Source: Alphaproteobacteria bacterium (GTDB taxonomy: Bacteria; Pseudomonadota; Alphaproteobacteria; Rhizobiales; Beijerinckiaceae). From it: DNA of 56,741 bases. Under the pieces are notes generated by a model, which saw nothing but the letters and a program-made list of their open reading frames with translations, made no database searches and had not been told where the DNA came from. Position 1 is the stretch's first letter, and each line of letters opens with the position of its first letter. Below are positions 8,198 to 18,171 of this stretch, one piece after another. The stretch covers positions 1 through 56,741 of the forward strand of contig VGDY01000006.1 of the NCBI GenBank assembly GCA_016869555.1, read 5' to 3'. Position numbers and translations under genes: made by a program.

Positions 8198-8788
8198 TTG
8201 GACCTTAGGCCTTATGCGAATTATCTGCGCGCCGGCTCGGCGATGATCGCCGGCCTCGCGATCGGCCTGCTGGCGACCGTGCTGTCGCTCAACGCCGGCT
8301 ATGGCTTCAATTCCCTGCGCGCCGGGCCATGGGCCGCCTGGCCCCATATCGGCGGCGCCGACATCGATCCTTATGCGCGGGCGGTGATCTCGCGTTCCGG
8401 CGAAGCGCCGCTCGGCCGCGATCAGGGACTGGCCTTTATCGCGCGCGCCGACTCCGACGGCGCGGCGCTTGACGGCGAATGCGCCTATCGCATCGTCGAT
8501 CCGATGCCGGCGGCGCGTTTCTGGACGATCGCGCTCGCCAGTCCCGACGGCAGGCTCGTCGCCAATCCCACCGAGCGTTACGGCTATTCCTCGGTCGATG
8601 TTCTGCGCAAGGAAAACGGCGCTTTCGAAATCGACGTCGCCCGGGAAGCGCGGCCCGGCAATTGGCTGTCGCCGGGACAGGCGCAGGGTTTCGTCGTCAT
8701 GCTCCGGCTCTATGATACGCCGCTCGACATCGAGTCTAATCCCGATCCCAATTCCTTTCCAAAAATCGTGAAACTCGGATGCGCCTGA
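8198..8788 (+). CDS. DUF1214 membrane-anchored protein
   Basis: 196 residues if started at the TTG at 8198, which has GGGAG seven bases upstream and avoids overlap with the penicillin-binding protein gene. A single membrane segment at about residues 14-34 (AMIAGLAIGLLATVLSL) is followed by a periplasmic domain of the DUF1214 type, with ARAVISRSGEAPLG, YRIVDPMPAARFWTIAL and the terminal SNPDPNSFPKIVKLGCA. The domain usually pairs with DUF1254; here the partner gene follows with a 10-bp overlap. Function is unknown. An internal ATG at the membrane segment is a less likely start. Confidence 0.78.
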   Translation: MDLRPYANYLRAGSAMIAGLAIGLLATVLSLNAGYGFNSLRAGPWAAWPHIGGADIDPYARAVISRSGEAPLGRDQGLAFIARADSDGAALDGECAYRIVDPMPAARFWTIALASPDGRLVANPTERYGYSSVDVLRKENGAFEIDVAREARPGNWLSPGQAQGFVVMLRLYDTPLDIESNPDPNSFPKIVKLGCA

Positions 8789-9381
8789 ATATTCCCGATC
8801 GCTATCTCGACCTCCTGCCCTGGCTGATGGCCACGCTGCTCGTCGCCGGGATCGTGCATATCGTTTCGGTGCTGCTGATGCCGACCGTCGCGCCGCGCGA
8901 CGCGCTGGGGCGGCTTGCGACTTATGTGAAGAGCGCCGCGCCGGCGGAAGGCGTGGTGCTGCTGCCGCCAATGGCGCCCGGCGACGAGACGCTTCCCTTC
9001 GAGGATCCGGCCTTCGCCGAGGCGGTCTGCGTCTATGATCTCGGCAAGGGTCCGCTGCGGGTCAAGACCAGCGTCGACGGCGAGGATTTTCTCGGCCTGT
9101 CGTTTCACGCCAACGCCGGCCGCATCTATCATTCAATGACCGATCGCTCGGCGATCAAGGGCAAAATCGACATCGTCATCGGCGACGCGCGCCAGATCGA
9201 CGCCATGCAGAGCGCCGATGAGGGCGACGCCCCGCCGCCGTCGGAAGTGCGGCTGACGGCGCCGGCGAAGCGCGGCTTCGTATTGATCCGCTCTTTGGCC
9301 AAGCGCCCCTCCGACCAGGAGCGCGCGCGCAACAGATTGAGCGCGATCAGCTGCCAGAGATTCGATTTGCCGCAGGGGTAA
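8779..9381 (+). CDS. DUF1254-type membrane-anchored protein
   Basis: 200 residues, start ATG overlapping the end of the DUF1214 gene by 10 bp, so the two are translationally coupled. An N-terminal membrane segment (about residues 13-34, LPWLMATLLVAGIVHIVSVL) precedes a domain with VCVYDLGKGPLRV and GEDFLGLSFHANAGRIYHSMT, as in the short DUF1254 proteins that pair with DUF1214. No catalytic residues can be pointed to. The pair is recurrent in Rhizobiales and is presumed to act at the cell envelope. Confidence 0.75.
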   Translation: MRLNIPDRYLDLLPWLMATLLVAGIVHIVSVLLMPTVAPRDALGRLATYVKSAAPAEGVVLLPPMAPGDETLPFEDPAFAEAVCVYDLGKGPLRVKTSVDGEDFLGLSFHANAGRIYHSMTDRSAIKGKIDIVIGDARQIDAMQSADEGDAPPPSEVRLTAPAKRGFVLIRSLAKRPSDQERARNRLSAISCQRFDLPQG

Positions 9382-9391
9382 GGGACGCTAT

Positions 9392-9440
9392 CATTCCCGG
9401 CAGGCCGAAGGCGTGATCGGAATCCCGCATCTGGAATGAG
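9392..9440. repeat. REP-like dispersed repeat, copy 1
   Basis: The segment TCATTCCCGGCAGGCCG, then AAGGCGTGATCGG-AATCC, recurs with few changes at 53500-53533, more than 44 kb away. Both copies lie just after the 3' end of a gene. In this copy the segment is followed by a short ATCTGGAATGA tail that partly pairs with its beginning. Confidence 0.75.
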
Positions 9441-9482
9441 ATTGGGCGAGGCCTGCGTTTGGCGGCGCGAAAGAGCCGCGCG

Positions 9483-9881
9483 TCAATTGCCGTCGTTTGG
9501 CAATCCGGGAAGCGGCAGAATTTCGATGCCTTCTTCGAGCAGCGCCTTCGCCTCTTCGAAAGTCGCATGACCGCGGATCGGGCGTCGCTCGGTCTCGCCG
9601 TCCTCCATCGCGCGCGCTTCCTCCGGAAAGCGGTCGCCGACGTCTTCCGTATGCGCGACCACCGTGTCGTGCAGCTCGCGCAGCTTGCTGCGAAGCTCGC
9701 GCGCGGCGTCGTCGCGCGGCTTGGCGATATTGGGCGCCATCACGTCGCGCGCGATTTTCGTCGAGTCGCAAAAGGGGCAGGAGATCCGTCCTTCGGCAGC
9801 CTGCTTCTCGAATCCCGCGCTGTCGCGAAACCAGCTGTCGAAGCTGTGGCCGGCGTCGCAGATGAGCGAATAGCGGATCAT
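9483..9881 (-). CDS. DUF1178 family protein
   Basis: 132 residues from an ATG at 9881 that overlaps the glutaredoxin stop codon by four bases (ATGA). The N-terminus MIRYSLICDAGHSFDSWF and the following CPFCDSTKIARDVMAPNI form the zinc-ribbon-like motif of the DUF1178 family; the C-terminal half is helical and charged, ending LPLPGLPNDGN. Function is not established. Its consistent coupling to glutaredoxin suggests a thiol- or metal-related role, which is inference. Confidence 0.88.
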   Translation of the reverse strand: MIRYSLICDAGHSFDSWFRDSAGFEKQAAEGRISCPFCDSTKIARDVMAPNIAKPRDDAARELRSKLRELHDTVVAHTEDVGDRFPEEARAMEDGETERRPIRGHATFEEAKALLEEGIEILPLPGLPNDGN

Positions 9882-10150
9882 GCCGGCGCGCCGCCGGCGA
9901 GCAGCGCGTCGAGCGCGCCCGCGCTGTCGAGCGCGTAAAGATCGTCGCAGCCGCCGATGTGCCGGTCGTCGATGAAAATCTGCGGCACGGTCGAGCCGCC
10001 ATTGGCGCGCTGACTCATCCGGCGGCGTCCGAGCGGGTCCCACGCGACCGAGATTTCTTCGAATTCGGCGCCCTTTTGCGTCAGCAGCCGCTTGGCGGCG
10101 ACGCAATAGGGGCAGGTCGGCGTGGTGTAGATTTCGATGCGGGGAGCCAT
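9878..10150 (-). CDS. grxC: Glutaredoxin 3
   Basis: 90 residues, the usual length for GrxC. The dithiol active site CPYC is at residues 13-16 in TTPTCPYCVAAKRLL, the conserved cis-proline segment is GSTVPQIFIDDRHIGG, and a GG(C)DDLYALDSAG segment follows for glutathione binding. It reduces protein disulfides and glutathione mixed disulfides in the cytoplasm. It is the second gene of a minus-strand run comF-grxC-DUF1178, 21 bp after comF and overlapping DUF1178 by four bases. Confidence 0.95.
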   Translation of the reverse strand: MAPRIEIYTTPTCPYCVAAKRLLTQKGAEFEEISVAWDPLGRRRMSQRANGGSTVPQIFIDDRHIGGCDDLYALDSAGALDALLAGGAPA

Positions 10151-10171
10151 GGCGCGCTTATACTCTGGCCT

Positions 10172-10939
10172 TTACGCGCTTGTCACGGCCCGGGCGAAAA
10201 CGAGGAGATCGACGCGCGCCGCGCCCGCCCTGAGCAGAGCGCGGGTGGCGGCGTTGGCCGTCGCGCCCGTGGTCAGCACATCGTCGACGAGCATGACATT
10301 GCGGCCGAAGACCGCGTCGGCGCGTTCCGGCGCGACGCGAAAGGCGCCGGAGAGATTGGCGGCGCGCTGCGCCCGCGTCAGCCCGACCTGCGGCGCCGTC
10401 GGCTTGACGCGCAACAGCGCCGTCATCTCCGCCGGCACGGCGCACTCGCGGGAAATCGCCTGCGCCAGCGCCGCCGACTGGTTGAAGCGGCGCGCCAGAA
10501 GCCGCAGACGGTGCAAGGGGATGGGCACGATCACGTCGGCGTCGGCGAGGAGTTCGGCGCCGGCCCGCGCCATCCAGCGGCCGATCGGTTCGGCGAGCTC
10601 CAGCCGGTCGTAATATTTCAGCCGGTGCGCCAAGGCGCGCGCCTTGTCGCTGTCGTAGCGCGCGACCGCCCTGGCGCGGCCGAAGGCCGGCGGATTGGCC
10701 GCCGCTTCGAGCGAGATCAGGCCGGGCTGCGCAAGGTCGCGTTCGAAAGGCGTGCCGAGCCGCTCGCAATAGGGGCGCTCGATGAAGGCGATCTCGCGCC
10801 AGCATTCGGCGCAGATCGCGCCATGGGCGGCGACGGCTCTTCGGCAGACCAGGCAGGACGGCGGATAGACGAGGTCGAGAAGCGCAAGCCCCGCCCAGGC
10901 AAAGGGTCGAAGGAGGCCCGTCGCCGCGCGCCGCGTCAT
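10172..10939 (-). CDS. comF: ComF family phosphoribosyltransferase-like protein
   Basis: 255 residues. The N-terminus carries a double zinc-ribbon with PPSCLVCRRAVAAHGAICAE then CWREI, followed by a type I phosphoribosyltransferase fold: YDSDKARALAHRLKYYDRLE, VIVPIPLHRLRLLARRFNQS and the PRPP-binding loop VMLVDDVLTTGAT. ComF proteins are linked to DNA uptake in naturally competent bacteria but are also widespread in species not known to be competent. It is the first gene of the comF-grxC-DUF1178 run. Confidence 0.92.
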   Translation of the reverse strand: MTRRAATGLLRPFAWAGLALLDLVYPPSCLVCRRAVAAHGAICAECWREIAFIERPYCERLGTPFERDLAQPGLISLEAAANPPAFGRARAVARYDSDKARALAHRLKYYDRLELAEPIGRWMARAGAELLADADVIVPIPLHRLRLLARRFNQSAALAQAISRECAVPAEMTALLRVKPTAPQVGLTRAQRAANLSGAFRVAPERADAVFGRNVMLVDDVLTTGATANAATRALLRAGAARVDLLVFARAVTSA

Positions 10940-11083
10940 TGGCCGGAACTCGCAAATTCAGGGGTTGAGCACAGGCGCAAGCCTAACGCATCCTAGGGGC
11001 CGGGAAAAGAATCGGTCGCGGGCCGGTCGGTCGGCGCTTCGCGGGCGCCAAGCGAAGCGCCGCCCAACAGGAGAAAGACGCCG

Positions 11084-12406
11084 ATGAGCGAGTTCCACGC
11101 GATCTTCATCATCGCCTGCATCGCCGTGCTCGCGCCGCTGCTCAACCGGATTCCAATTTTCGCGCGCGCGCCGATCGTCGCCATCGAGCTTTTTCTGGGC
11201 ATGCTCGTCGGCCCGAGCGGCGCGGGACTGGTCAGCGCGGACAGCGCCTTGGACTTTCTCAGGGAGTTTGGGCTCGCCTATCTGTTTTTTCAGGCGGGAT
11301 TCGAGTTCAACCAGAAGGAGATCAGCGGAAAGCCGCTGCGACTCGGACTTTACGCATGGCTCGTGTCCCTGGGCCTCTCGATCATTATCTCCGGCGCGCT
11401 TTACCTTCTCGGCCTCGTCGAGGCGCCGCTGCTCGTCGCGCTGATCCTGCCGACTACGGCGTTCGGCATTCTGATCCTCATGTTGCGTCAGGCCGGAGAG
11501 CTCGATGACGAATTCGGACATTACGCGCTTGGCGTCGCGGCGGTCAGCGAACTCGGGCCGCTCCTTCTCGCCTCAATCGTTCTCGCGCAACACGATCATC
11601 ATCTGCACCAGACGCTGCTCAGCGCGCTGTTCATGGCCATCGGAATCGCAACGATCGTGTTTCTCAAGAGGGCGCGTTCCGACCGTCTTGCGGATAGCGT
11701 CGTCCGCTGGCTCGGCGACGGCGAATTGCTACCTATCCGAATCTCGCTCGTCATCCTGCTCGGCTTCATCTCATTCGCCGATCGGCTGGGCATGGAGCTG
11801 GTGGTCGGCTCCTATATGGCCGGCATGGCCGTCGCGGTCCTCGTGCATGGCACCAAAGCCCAGATTCTCGAGGAGCGTTTGACGGCGATCGGCTCCGGCT
11901 TTTTGATTCCGCTGTTTTTCATCGAGAGCGGCGTAGCCTTCGATTTTCCGGCGCTGGTCTCTAGCCCCGCCAGCGTCCTGCGCTTCATCGTCTTCTGCCT
12001 GGCGTTCCTCCTCATTCGTCTGGCGCCGCTCAATCTTTATCGAGGGACGCTGCCGGAGCGCGACATGCCGGCCTTGGCGCTGCTGTCATCGACCACGCTG
12101 CCGCTGGTCGTCGCGCTGACTTATCTTGGGGTGAGCCGGGGCCAGATGTCGCCCGAGACGGCCGCGGCGCTTGTCGGCGCCGCGATGGTGACCGTCACGG
12201 CGTTCCCGACGATCGCCTTCTGGCTGCGCGGAACGGATCGGCAATCGCGTTTCGAGACCGGCGTGTCGCTGGTCGCTCACGCGGTCGCCGATTGGTTCTC
12301 GTTGCAGGCGTCAAGCGCGGTCGCGAAACTTCCCCCGCACTGGCCTGAAGCGATCCGAAATTTCGAGCAGCGCATTCTCGCCCGCTTCAATCGCACGGAA
12401 AATTAG
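11084..12406 (+). CDS. CPA2-type monovalent cation:proton antiporter
   Basis: 440 residues with 11-12 hydrophobic segments spread through the first 390 residues. The family features are an N-terminal EFHAIFIIACIAVLAPLLNR segment, ELFLGMLVGPSGAGL, the FFQAGFEF stretch, and the core segment with ELVVGSYMAGMAVAVL. It belongs to the Na+/H+ exchanger (KefB/Nhe-like) superfamily but lacks a C-terminal RCK/TrkA domain, so it is a short form. Substrate (Na+ or K+) cannot be told from sequence. AGGAGA eight bases upstream supports the ATG. Its 3' end is two bases from that of the convergent cobW-like gene. Confidence 0.85.
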   Translation: MSEFHAIFIIACIAVLAPLLNRIPIFARAPIVAIELFLGMLVGPSGAGLVSADSALDFLREFGLAYLFFQAGFEFNQKEISGKPLRLGLYAWLVSLGLSIIISGALYLLGLVEAPLLVALILPTTAFGILILMLRQAGELDDEFGHYALGVAAVSELGPLLLASIVLAQHDHHLHQTLLSALFMAIGIATIVFLKRARSDRLADSVVRWLGDGELLPIRISLVILLGFISFADRLGMELVVGSYMAGMAVAVLVHGTKAQILEERLTAIGSGFLIPLFFIESGVAFDFPALVSSPASVLRFIVFCLAFLLIRLAPLNLYRGTLPERDMPALALLSSTTLPLVVALTYLGVSRGQMSPETAAALVGAAMVTVTAFPTIAFWLRGTDRQSRFETGVSLVAHAVADWFSLQASSAVAKLPPHWPEAIRNFEQRILARFNRTEN

Positions 12407-12408
12407 AA

Positions 12409-13641
<1,233 letters not shown>

Positions 13642-13740
13642 TCAGGCGGGACTCGCGCCGGAGCAGGAGAAATTTCCCGCTCGCGGAAGGCGCGCATTTT
13701 CGCTGAAAACGCGACGCGTTTCCAGAACGAACGGTGTTTC

Positions 13741-15201
13741 TCAGCTTTTGCCCGGCTCGGCGGGGGAGCGCAGTTTCGGCGCGACCGCGCGTTTCTGAGC
13801 TTCGGCGGGAGGCGCGGCGGTTTTGGGCTTGGCCGCGCTTCTTGCCGCCGCCTTTGGCTTTGGAGCGGGCGCGACTTCGCTCGCTTCCGGGGCCCCGGCG
13901 GCGTCGGATGTGGCGGCGGCTTCGGCCCTGGCGGCCCTTGCCGCCGCCGCGCGCGCCGCTTTCACGGCCTTCGCATGCTTGGCGCGGCGCAGCGAGACCG
14001 CGTCCGGCGCCGGCTTGCTGATCGGCGAAGCGTTCGCGTCGCCGGGCTCCGGTTGCGCCGCATAGGCGGTGAGATCAGGCTGCTCGCCGACGGGCGCGCC
14101 CGGCGCCCGCGTCCGGGCCACGGGCCCGACATAGCCCGGCGCCCGTCCGACATAGACGGGCACGGGCTCAAATCGCGGACGCGGCAGATGCGCGATTTCC
14201 TTGGCGTTCATATGCGGCAGCTGTTGAGCGCCGCTCAGCGTGTCGAGCAGCGGAACGCCGGAGCCGACAGGGACCGACGCGTCTTCGATTTCCGCCATGA
14301 ATTGGGCCGCGCCGGGGCCGCGATGATGGCACACCGCCTCGCGCAAATCGGGCGCCGCAGTTGGGCCCGAGGACGGCAGCGAAGCGAGCGAGGCGACGGC
14401 CGCGCCGCTCTGGAAGCCGCGGTCAAGCAAGGCCGCCGTCTTCGCCGTGCGCAGAATCGGATTGGGCGCGCCGAGGACGACGGCGATCAGACGCCGGCCG
14501 CCGCGGGTGGCGGAGGCGACAAGATTGAATCCGGCCGAGCAGGTGAAGCCGGTCTTCATGCCGTCGGCGCCGGGATAACGGCCGAGGAGATGGTTGTGGG
14601 TGGGGATGATCTGCTTGCCGAGCTGCATCGCGCCGATGTTGAACAGATTGGCGTGTTCGGGAAATTGCAGGTAGAGGGCGCGGCCGAGAATGGCGAGATC
14701 GCGCGCCGACGTGACCTGCCGTTCGTCGGGGAGGCCGTTCGGATTGTACCAGACCGACTGCGTCATGCCGAGCGACGCGGACGCGCGGTTCATGTCGTCG
14801 GCGAAGGCTTCGACCGAGCCGGACACGCCTTCCGCGATGGCGACGGCGATGTCGTTCGCCGATTTCACCATCAGCATGACGAGCGCATTGCGCAGGGTGA
14901 CTTCCGAGCCGGCCCTGAAGCCCATCTTGGAGGGCGCTTCGCGGCAGGCGCGCGGCGACATCATCACCGGCGTGTCGAGCGAGATGCGGCCCTGGCGCGC
15001 CGCGTCGAGCGCGACATAAGCCGTCATCAGCTTCGTCACCGAGGCGGGAAACCAGGACGCTGTCGCCTGATCATGCGAGAGCACGGCGCCGGAAGAAACG
15101 TCGATGACGATCGAGGGCGTCGCGCGGGCGGGCGCAACGGCGCCAAGCGAGACCAGCAATGCGGCAGCGGCCGCAATCAAAGTGGACTTCGAGAAGATCA
15201 T
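13741..15201 (-). CDS. D-alanyl-D-alanine carboxypeptidase (DacA/PBP5 family) with long tail
   Basis: 486 residues from the ATG at 15201. A signal peptide (ending about PARATPS) is followed by the S11 peptidase domain with SVTK (in WFPASVTKLMTAY), SAN (in VKSANDIA) and KTG (in DGMKTGFTCSAGFNL). It trims peptidoglycan stem peptides in the periplasm. After about residue 290 there is a long Ala/Pro/Lys-rich, low-complexity C-terminus with no recognised domain. The open frame extends to 15261, but a TATAAT at 15265-15260 puts the transcription start downstream of that, supporting the shorter start. Confidence 0.9.
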   Translation of the reverse strand: MIFSKSTLIAAAAALLVSLGAVAPARATPSIVIDVSSGAVLSHDQATASWFPASVTKLMTAYVALDAARQGRISLDTPVMMSPRACREAPSKMGFRAGSEVTLRNALVMLMVKSANDIAVAIAEGVSGSVEAFADDMNRASASLGMTQSVWYNPNGLPDERQVTSARDLAILGRALYLQFPEHANLFNIGAMQLGKQIIPTHNHLLGRYPGADGMKTGFTCSAGFNLVASATRGGRRLIAVVLGAPNPILRTAKTAALLDRGFQSGAAVASLASLPSSGPTAAPDLREAVCHHRGPGAAQFMAEIEDASVPVGSGVPLLDTLSGAQQLPHMNAKEIAHLPRPRFEPVPVYVGRAPGYVGPVARTRAPGAPVGEQPDLTAYAAQPEPGDANASPISKPAPDAVSLRRAKHAKAVKAARAAAARAARAEAAATSDAAGAPEASEVAPAPKPKAAARSAAKPKTAAPPAEAQKRAVAPKLRSPAEPGKS

Positions 15202-15259
15202 CCGCTTAGCCCCATGAGACCCGTCGCCGAAACGCGCGGGCTCGCATGAAAACGCCAAC

Positions 15260-15281
15260 ATTATAATAGCGCCATAGGCGC
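15260..15281 (-). promoter_or_regulatory. Promoter -10 and dyad of the carboxypeptidase gene
   Basis: On the minus strand a perfect TATAAT (15265-15260) lies 58 bp before the ATG at 15201. Immediately upstream is a small inverted repeat GCGCC-TAT-GGCGC (15281-15269) in the -10/-35 spacer. No good -35 hexamer is visible at 16-18 bp, so an activator or an extended element may be needed. Confidence 0.5.
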
Positions 15282-15372
15282 AAAGCCGGGATAGGCCGAG
15301 ATTTGGGCGATTCGGGGACGGCGTTAGCGGATGGTTAACCGTAATTCTTAACAGAAGGCGAGTCGGCGGCCA

Positions 15373-15915
15373 TCATTGCCTTCGGCGCGCGAGTTCCGGC
15401 TCGACGAGCTGATATCTGATGACGAACTTCAGCGCCCGACTCCAGGATTGATCGGTCTCGCCGCGCAGATCGGCTTGCGCGGCATGCGCCAGCTCACCTG
15501 TGCGCGCGTCGCGGATGCGGATGTCGAGATTTTGCTCCATCACGCTGATTTTTCGAAAGAAGCAGACGAACGACAGGTCCGCGCCAAGCGCCAGGGCGAT
15601 ATCGGCGTCGCAGCCGTTGCATTTGCGCAGCCAGTGATCCTTGACCCTCTGGTCGGTCGAGGCGCTTCCGTCGACGATGTCGAACAACCCGGATTGCGCC
15701 AGTAGTTCGCGCGCGAGCGCGGTCATTCTTTGCAGGCGGGCGGTTTCCTCGGGACTTTCGCCGGCGATCGGACCGCCGGCGGAGAAATCGTCGAGCTCGA
15801 TGTCGAAGACCGCGAGTTTCAAGCGCGCAGGCGATTGCGCCCGAGTCTGCGCGCCGCCGGCCATCGCCAAGACCAGAGCCATGATAAGAAGGCGCGTCAG
15901 CGCTAATTTGCCCAT
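15373..15915 (-). CDS. Secreted DUF3280/DUF2380-like protein
   Basis: 180 residues with a clear signal peptide (MGKLALTRLLIMALVLAMAGGAQTRA, cut before QSPAR). The mature part has LKLAVFDIELDDFSAGG, the paired-cysteine segment RKCNGCDADIALALGADLSF, and ends with DIRIRDARTGELAHAAQADL and LRGETDQSW. This matches small periplasmic proteins annotated DUF3280 or DUF2380; I am sure of the family type, less of the number. Function unknown. It lies 107 bp downstream of a NarL-type response regulator gene on the same strand, an arrangement suggesting control by, or sensory help to, that two-component system. Confidence 0.72.
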   Translation of the reverse strand: MGKLALTRLLIMALVLAMAGGAQTRAQSPARLKLAVFDIELDDFSAGGPIAGESPEETARLQRMTALARELLAQSGLFDIVDGSASTDQRVKDHWLRKCNGCDADIALALGADLSFVCFFRKISVMEQNLDIRIRDARTGELAHAAQADLRGETDQSWSRALKFVIRYQLVEPELARRRQ

Positions 15916-16022
15916 CGCAAAGCTCCGCTCTTCGTCCAGGGAAGACGATAGCTTCTCGAGGGCGCGGCCGGCTTCGGATGTTCGCCCCGATCCGATTGGG
16001 CAAATCTCCTCTTCTCGGCGGA

Positions 16023-16667
16023 TCAGGCGGCGGGCGCGTCCCCGACGATTCCCGCGCCGATCGCCAACCAGACGAGATGGGCGTCGGTGCGCGCGCCGAT
16101 CTTGGCCTTGATCTGATAGTGGTAGTTTTGAACCGTTTTCGGACTGAGATTGAGAATCGCGGCGATGTCCTCGGTGGTTCGGCCGGATGCGACAAGCCGC
16201 AGGATTTCAGTCTCTCTCGGGCCAAGCTCGTCGATGAGCGCGCGACCCGCGCCCAATCGCTCCGCCGCGATTTCGCGCGCGACGTCGTCGCTGAGCGCCC
16301 GGCCGCCTTTGGCGACGATCGCGACGGCGCGAAGCAGTTCGGCGGCGTCGCTGCTTTTCGTGACATAGCCCGAGGCGCCGGCTTCAAAAGCTTTCAGCGC
16401 GAAGGCCGTGCCGCCATGCATGGTGAAAATCAGGATGCGCGCGTTCCTGTCCCACTGCCGGATATGGCGCACCGCCTCGACGCCGCTCGCGCCGGGAAGA
16501 GAAAGGTCCATGATCACGACGTCGGGCGAAGCGCTGCGATAGGCCTGGTAGGCGTCGGCGGCATTGTCGGCTTCGGCGACGATTCTGTAGCCCGGCTGAC
16601 GTTCGAGCAGCCGGCGATATCCCTCTCTTACGATCGGATGGTCGTCGACGAGGAGAATGGCGATCAT
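16023..16667 (-). CDS. NarL/FixJ-type response regulator
   Basis: 214 residues. The receiver domain (about 1-118) has the acidic pair DDH at residues 8-10, the phospho-acceptor aspartate in VVIMDLSLPGASG (about 54) and the conserved lysine in GYVTKSSD. A LuxR-type helix-turn-helix fills about 145-205 (LGPRETEILRLVASGRTTED, then LNLSPKTVQNYHYQI). It overlaps the kinase stop codon by four bases, so the two are a coupled pair. Targets are unknown; the adjacent DUF3280-like gene is the nearest candidate. Confidence 0.92.
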   Translation of the reverse strand: MIAILLVDDHPIVREGYRRLLERQPGYRIVAEADNAADAYQAYRSASPDVVIMDLSLPGASGVEAVRHIRQWDRNARILIFTMHGGTAFALKAFEAGASGYVTKSSDAAELLRAVAIVAKGGRALSDDVAREIAAERLGAGRALIDELGPRETEILRLVASGRTTEDIAAILNLSPKTVQNYHYQIKAKIGARTDAHLVWLAIGAGIVGDAPAA

Positions 16668-18064
16668 GCGAGCGCGAGACCTCTGATCGGCGCGGGTGCG
16701 ACTGGGATCGTTGGAAGGCGCGCTACGACGCGGACGCCGCGCGCGGCGTCGCTGATCGAAAGGCTGCCGCCGAAGGCCGCGATGCGCTCGCGAATCCCGA
16801 GAATGCCGTGGCCGGAGGAGGCGGCGAGGCGCGACGCGTCGCCGCCGCCGTCATCCTCGACCGTCAGCGCGACGAGTCCATCCTTTGAAGGGGCGCGCTC
16901 GATGCGAAGATAAACATTCTTCGAGTCGCCGTGCCGCATGGCGTTGGTCAGACATTCCTGGGCGATGCGATACAGACTTGTCGAAACTGCTTGCGGAAGG
17001 TCGGCGAGATCGCCGAGGAGCCTGAGATGGACGACGGCCTTACGGTCGGCCTTGGCGTTCCAGCGCGCGGCGAGCTGAACCAGACAGGCTTCGAGTCCGA
17101 GTTCCTCAAGGTCCTGCGAACGCAGGCGGGCGAGCGCGTCGCGCAGCGTCGTCATCATGCGCTTGGCGACGCGCGCGATGGCGCGCGCGTCCTCCGCGAC
17201 GCCGGGGTCGGTCCCGGCCGCCGCCGTTTCGATCGAGCCGGCGAAGGCGAGGGTCGCCGTCAGGCATTGACCGAATTCGTCATGAAGGTCCCGGGCGAGC
17301 GCGCGGCGCTCCTCCTCCTGAACCTCGAACAGCCGTTTGGTCAGCGCGGCGCGCTCCGCCGTGGTTTGCGCCAGCCGTTCGGCAAGATCGTTGACCGCGC
17401 GCGCGATCAGGCCGAATTCGCCTTTGCTGACGGAGCTGAGCCGGCGGTCGTAATTCCCTTGCTCCAGCTGGCGCAGTCCTTGGACAATGGCCCGCGTCGG
17501 CGCCAGCGCATGGACGATGGCGGCGGCGGCGAGCACGCAGATGCAGATCGCCATTGAGGCCGCGACGCTCACAATGATCGAGATTTGCCGCCAAGCCTGC
17601 CGGATGGCCGCGTCCGGCTCCGCCCTGACGGAGATCGCGCCGGTTTCCGGCTGGCGTACGGTTAGTGGGCGAACGATCGGCGCATGCGCGCCGAATATAA
17701 GCTGATAGGCGGTCGAAAACCATGCAGGCGCCGCCGCGCCGACCCCTTCGAGTTGGCTGCAAAGCGTGCGCGGCGCTTCCTCTCCCGGCGCGTAGCTGAT
17801 GCACACGCCGGGCGAGACGAGCTTCAAGGTCGCCAGCGACTCCCACTCGGGACGGGGCAGAATATTGTCGCGCCGCATGCTGCCGCGCCACAAAATCGCG
17901 TGCCAGTAGAGATTTTCGAGTTCATGCGCCACGCGCTCGGCGGATGTCGCCGCTTCGGTTTCGATCGCGCGATGCGCGTCGACCATCACCCAGCCCGCCG
18001 TCAGCGTCAGACAGAGAAGGGTGATGGCGACAAGCTGCAGGACGAGCCCGATGATCAACCGCAT
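16664..18064 (-). CDS. NarX-like sensor histidine kinase (HisKA_3)
   Basis: 466 residues: membrane segment at about 5-26, a periplasmic sensor region of about 140 residues with two cysteines (VCISYAP, RTLCSQLEG), a second membrane segment at about 168-192, a HAMP domain (LEQGNYDRRL), a HisKA_3 dimerisation domain with the phospho-histidine in ERRALARDLHDEFGQCL, and an HATPase domain with QECLTNAMRHG, DDGGGD and GHGILGIRERI. The signal is unknown. It is cotranscribed with the response regulator gene. Confidence 0.92.
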   Translation of the reverse strand: MRLIIGLVLQLVAITLLCLTLTAGWVMVDAHRAIETEAATSAERVAHELENLYWHAILWRGSMRRDNILPRPEWESLATLKLVSPGVCISYAPGEEAPRTLCSQLEGVGAAAPAWFSTAYQLIFGAHAPIVRPLTVRQPETGAISVRAEPDAAIRQAWRQISIIVSVAASMAICICVLAAAAIVHALAPTRAIVQGLRQLEQGNYDRRLSSVSKGEFGLIARAVNDLAERLAQTTAERAALTKRLFEVQEEERRALARDLHDEFGQCLTATLAFAGSIETAAAGTDPGVAEDARAIARVAKRMMTTLRDALARLRSQDLEELGLEACLVQLAARWNAKADRKAVVHLRLLGDLADLPQAVSTSLYRIAQECLTNAMRHGDSKNVYLRIERAPSKDGLVALTVEDDGGGDASRLAASSGHGILGIRERIAAFGGSLSISDAARGVRVVARLPTIPVAPAPIRGLALA

Positions 18065-18150
18065 TGGCGCATTCCTTGCTGCGTGGATTTACCCTCCAGT
18101 AGAACAGGAATTGGGAGGAGCGCCAATGCGTTCAGCCGCTTTAGGCCATA

Positions 18151-18171
18151 GATCGGGCAATTTGCCCGATC
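18151..18171. promoter_or_regulatory. Perfect 21-bp palindrome upstream of the kinase gene
   Basis: Half-site GATCGGGCAA on each side of a central T, 86 bp before the kinase start and 152 bp before the LysR start. The perfect dyad in the shared divergent upstream region suggests an operator; either the NarL-type regulator or the LysR protein could bind. It could also be the 5' hairpin of the kinase transcript. Confidence 0.45.
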
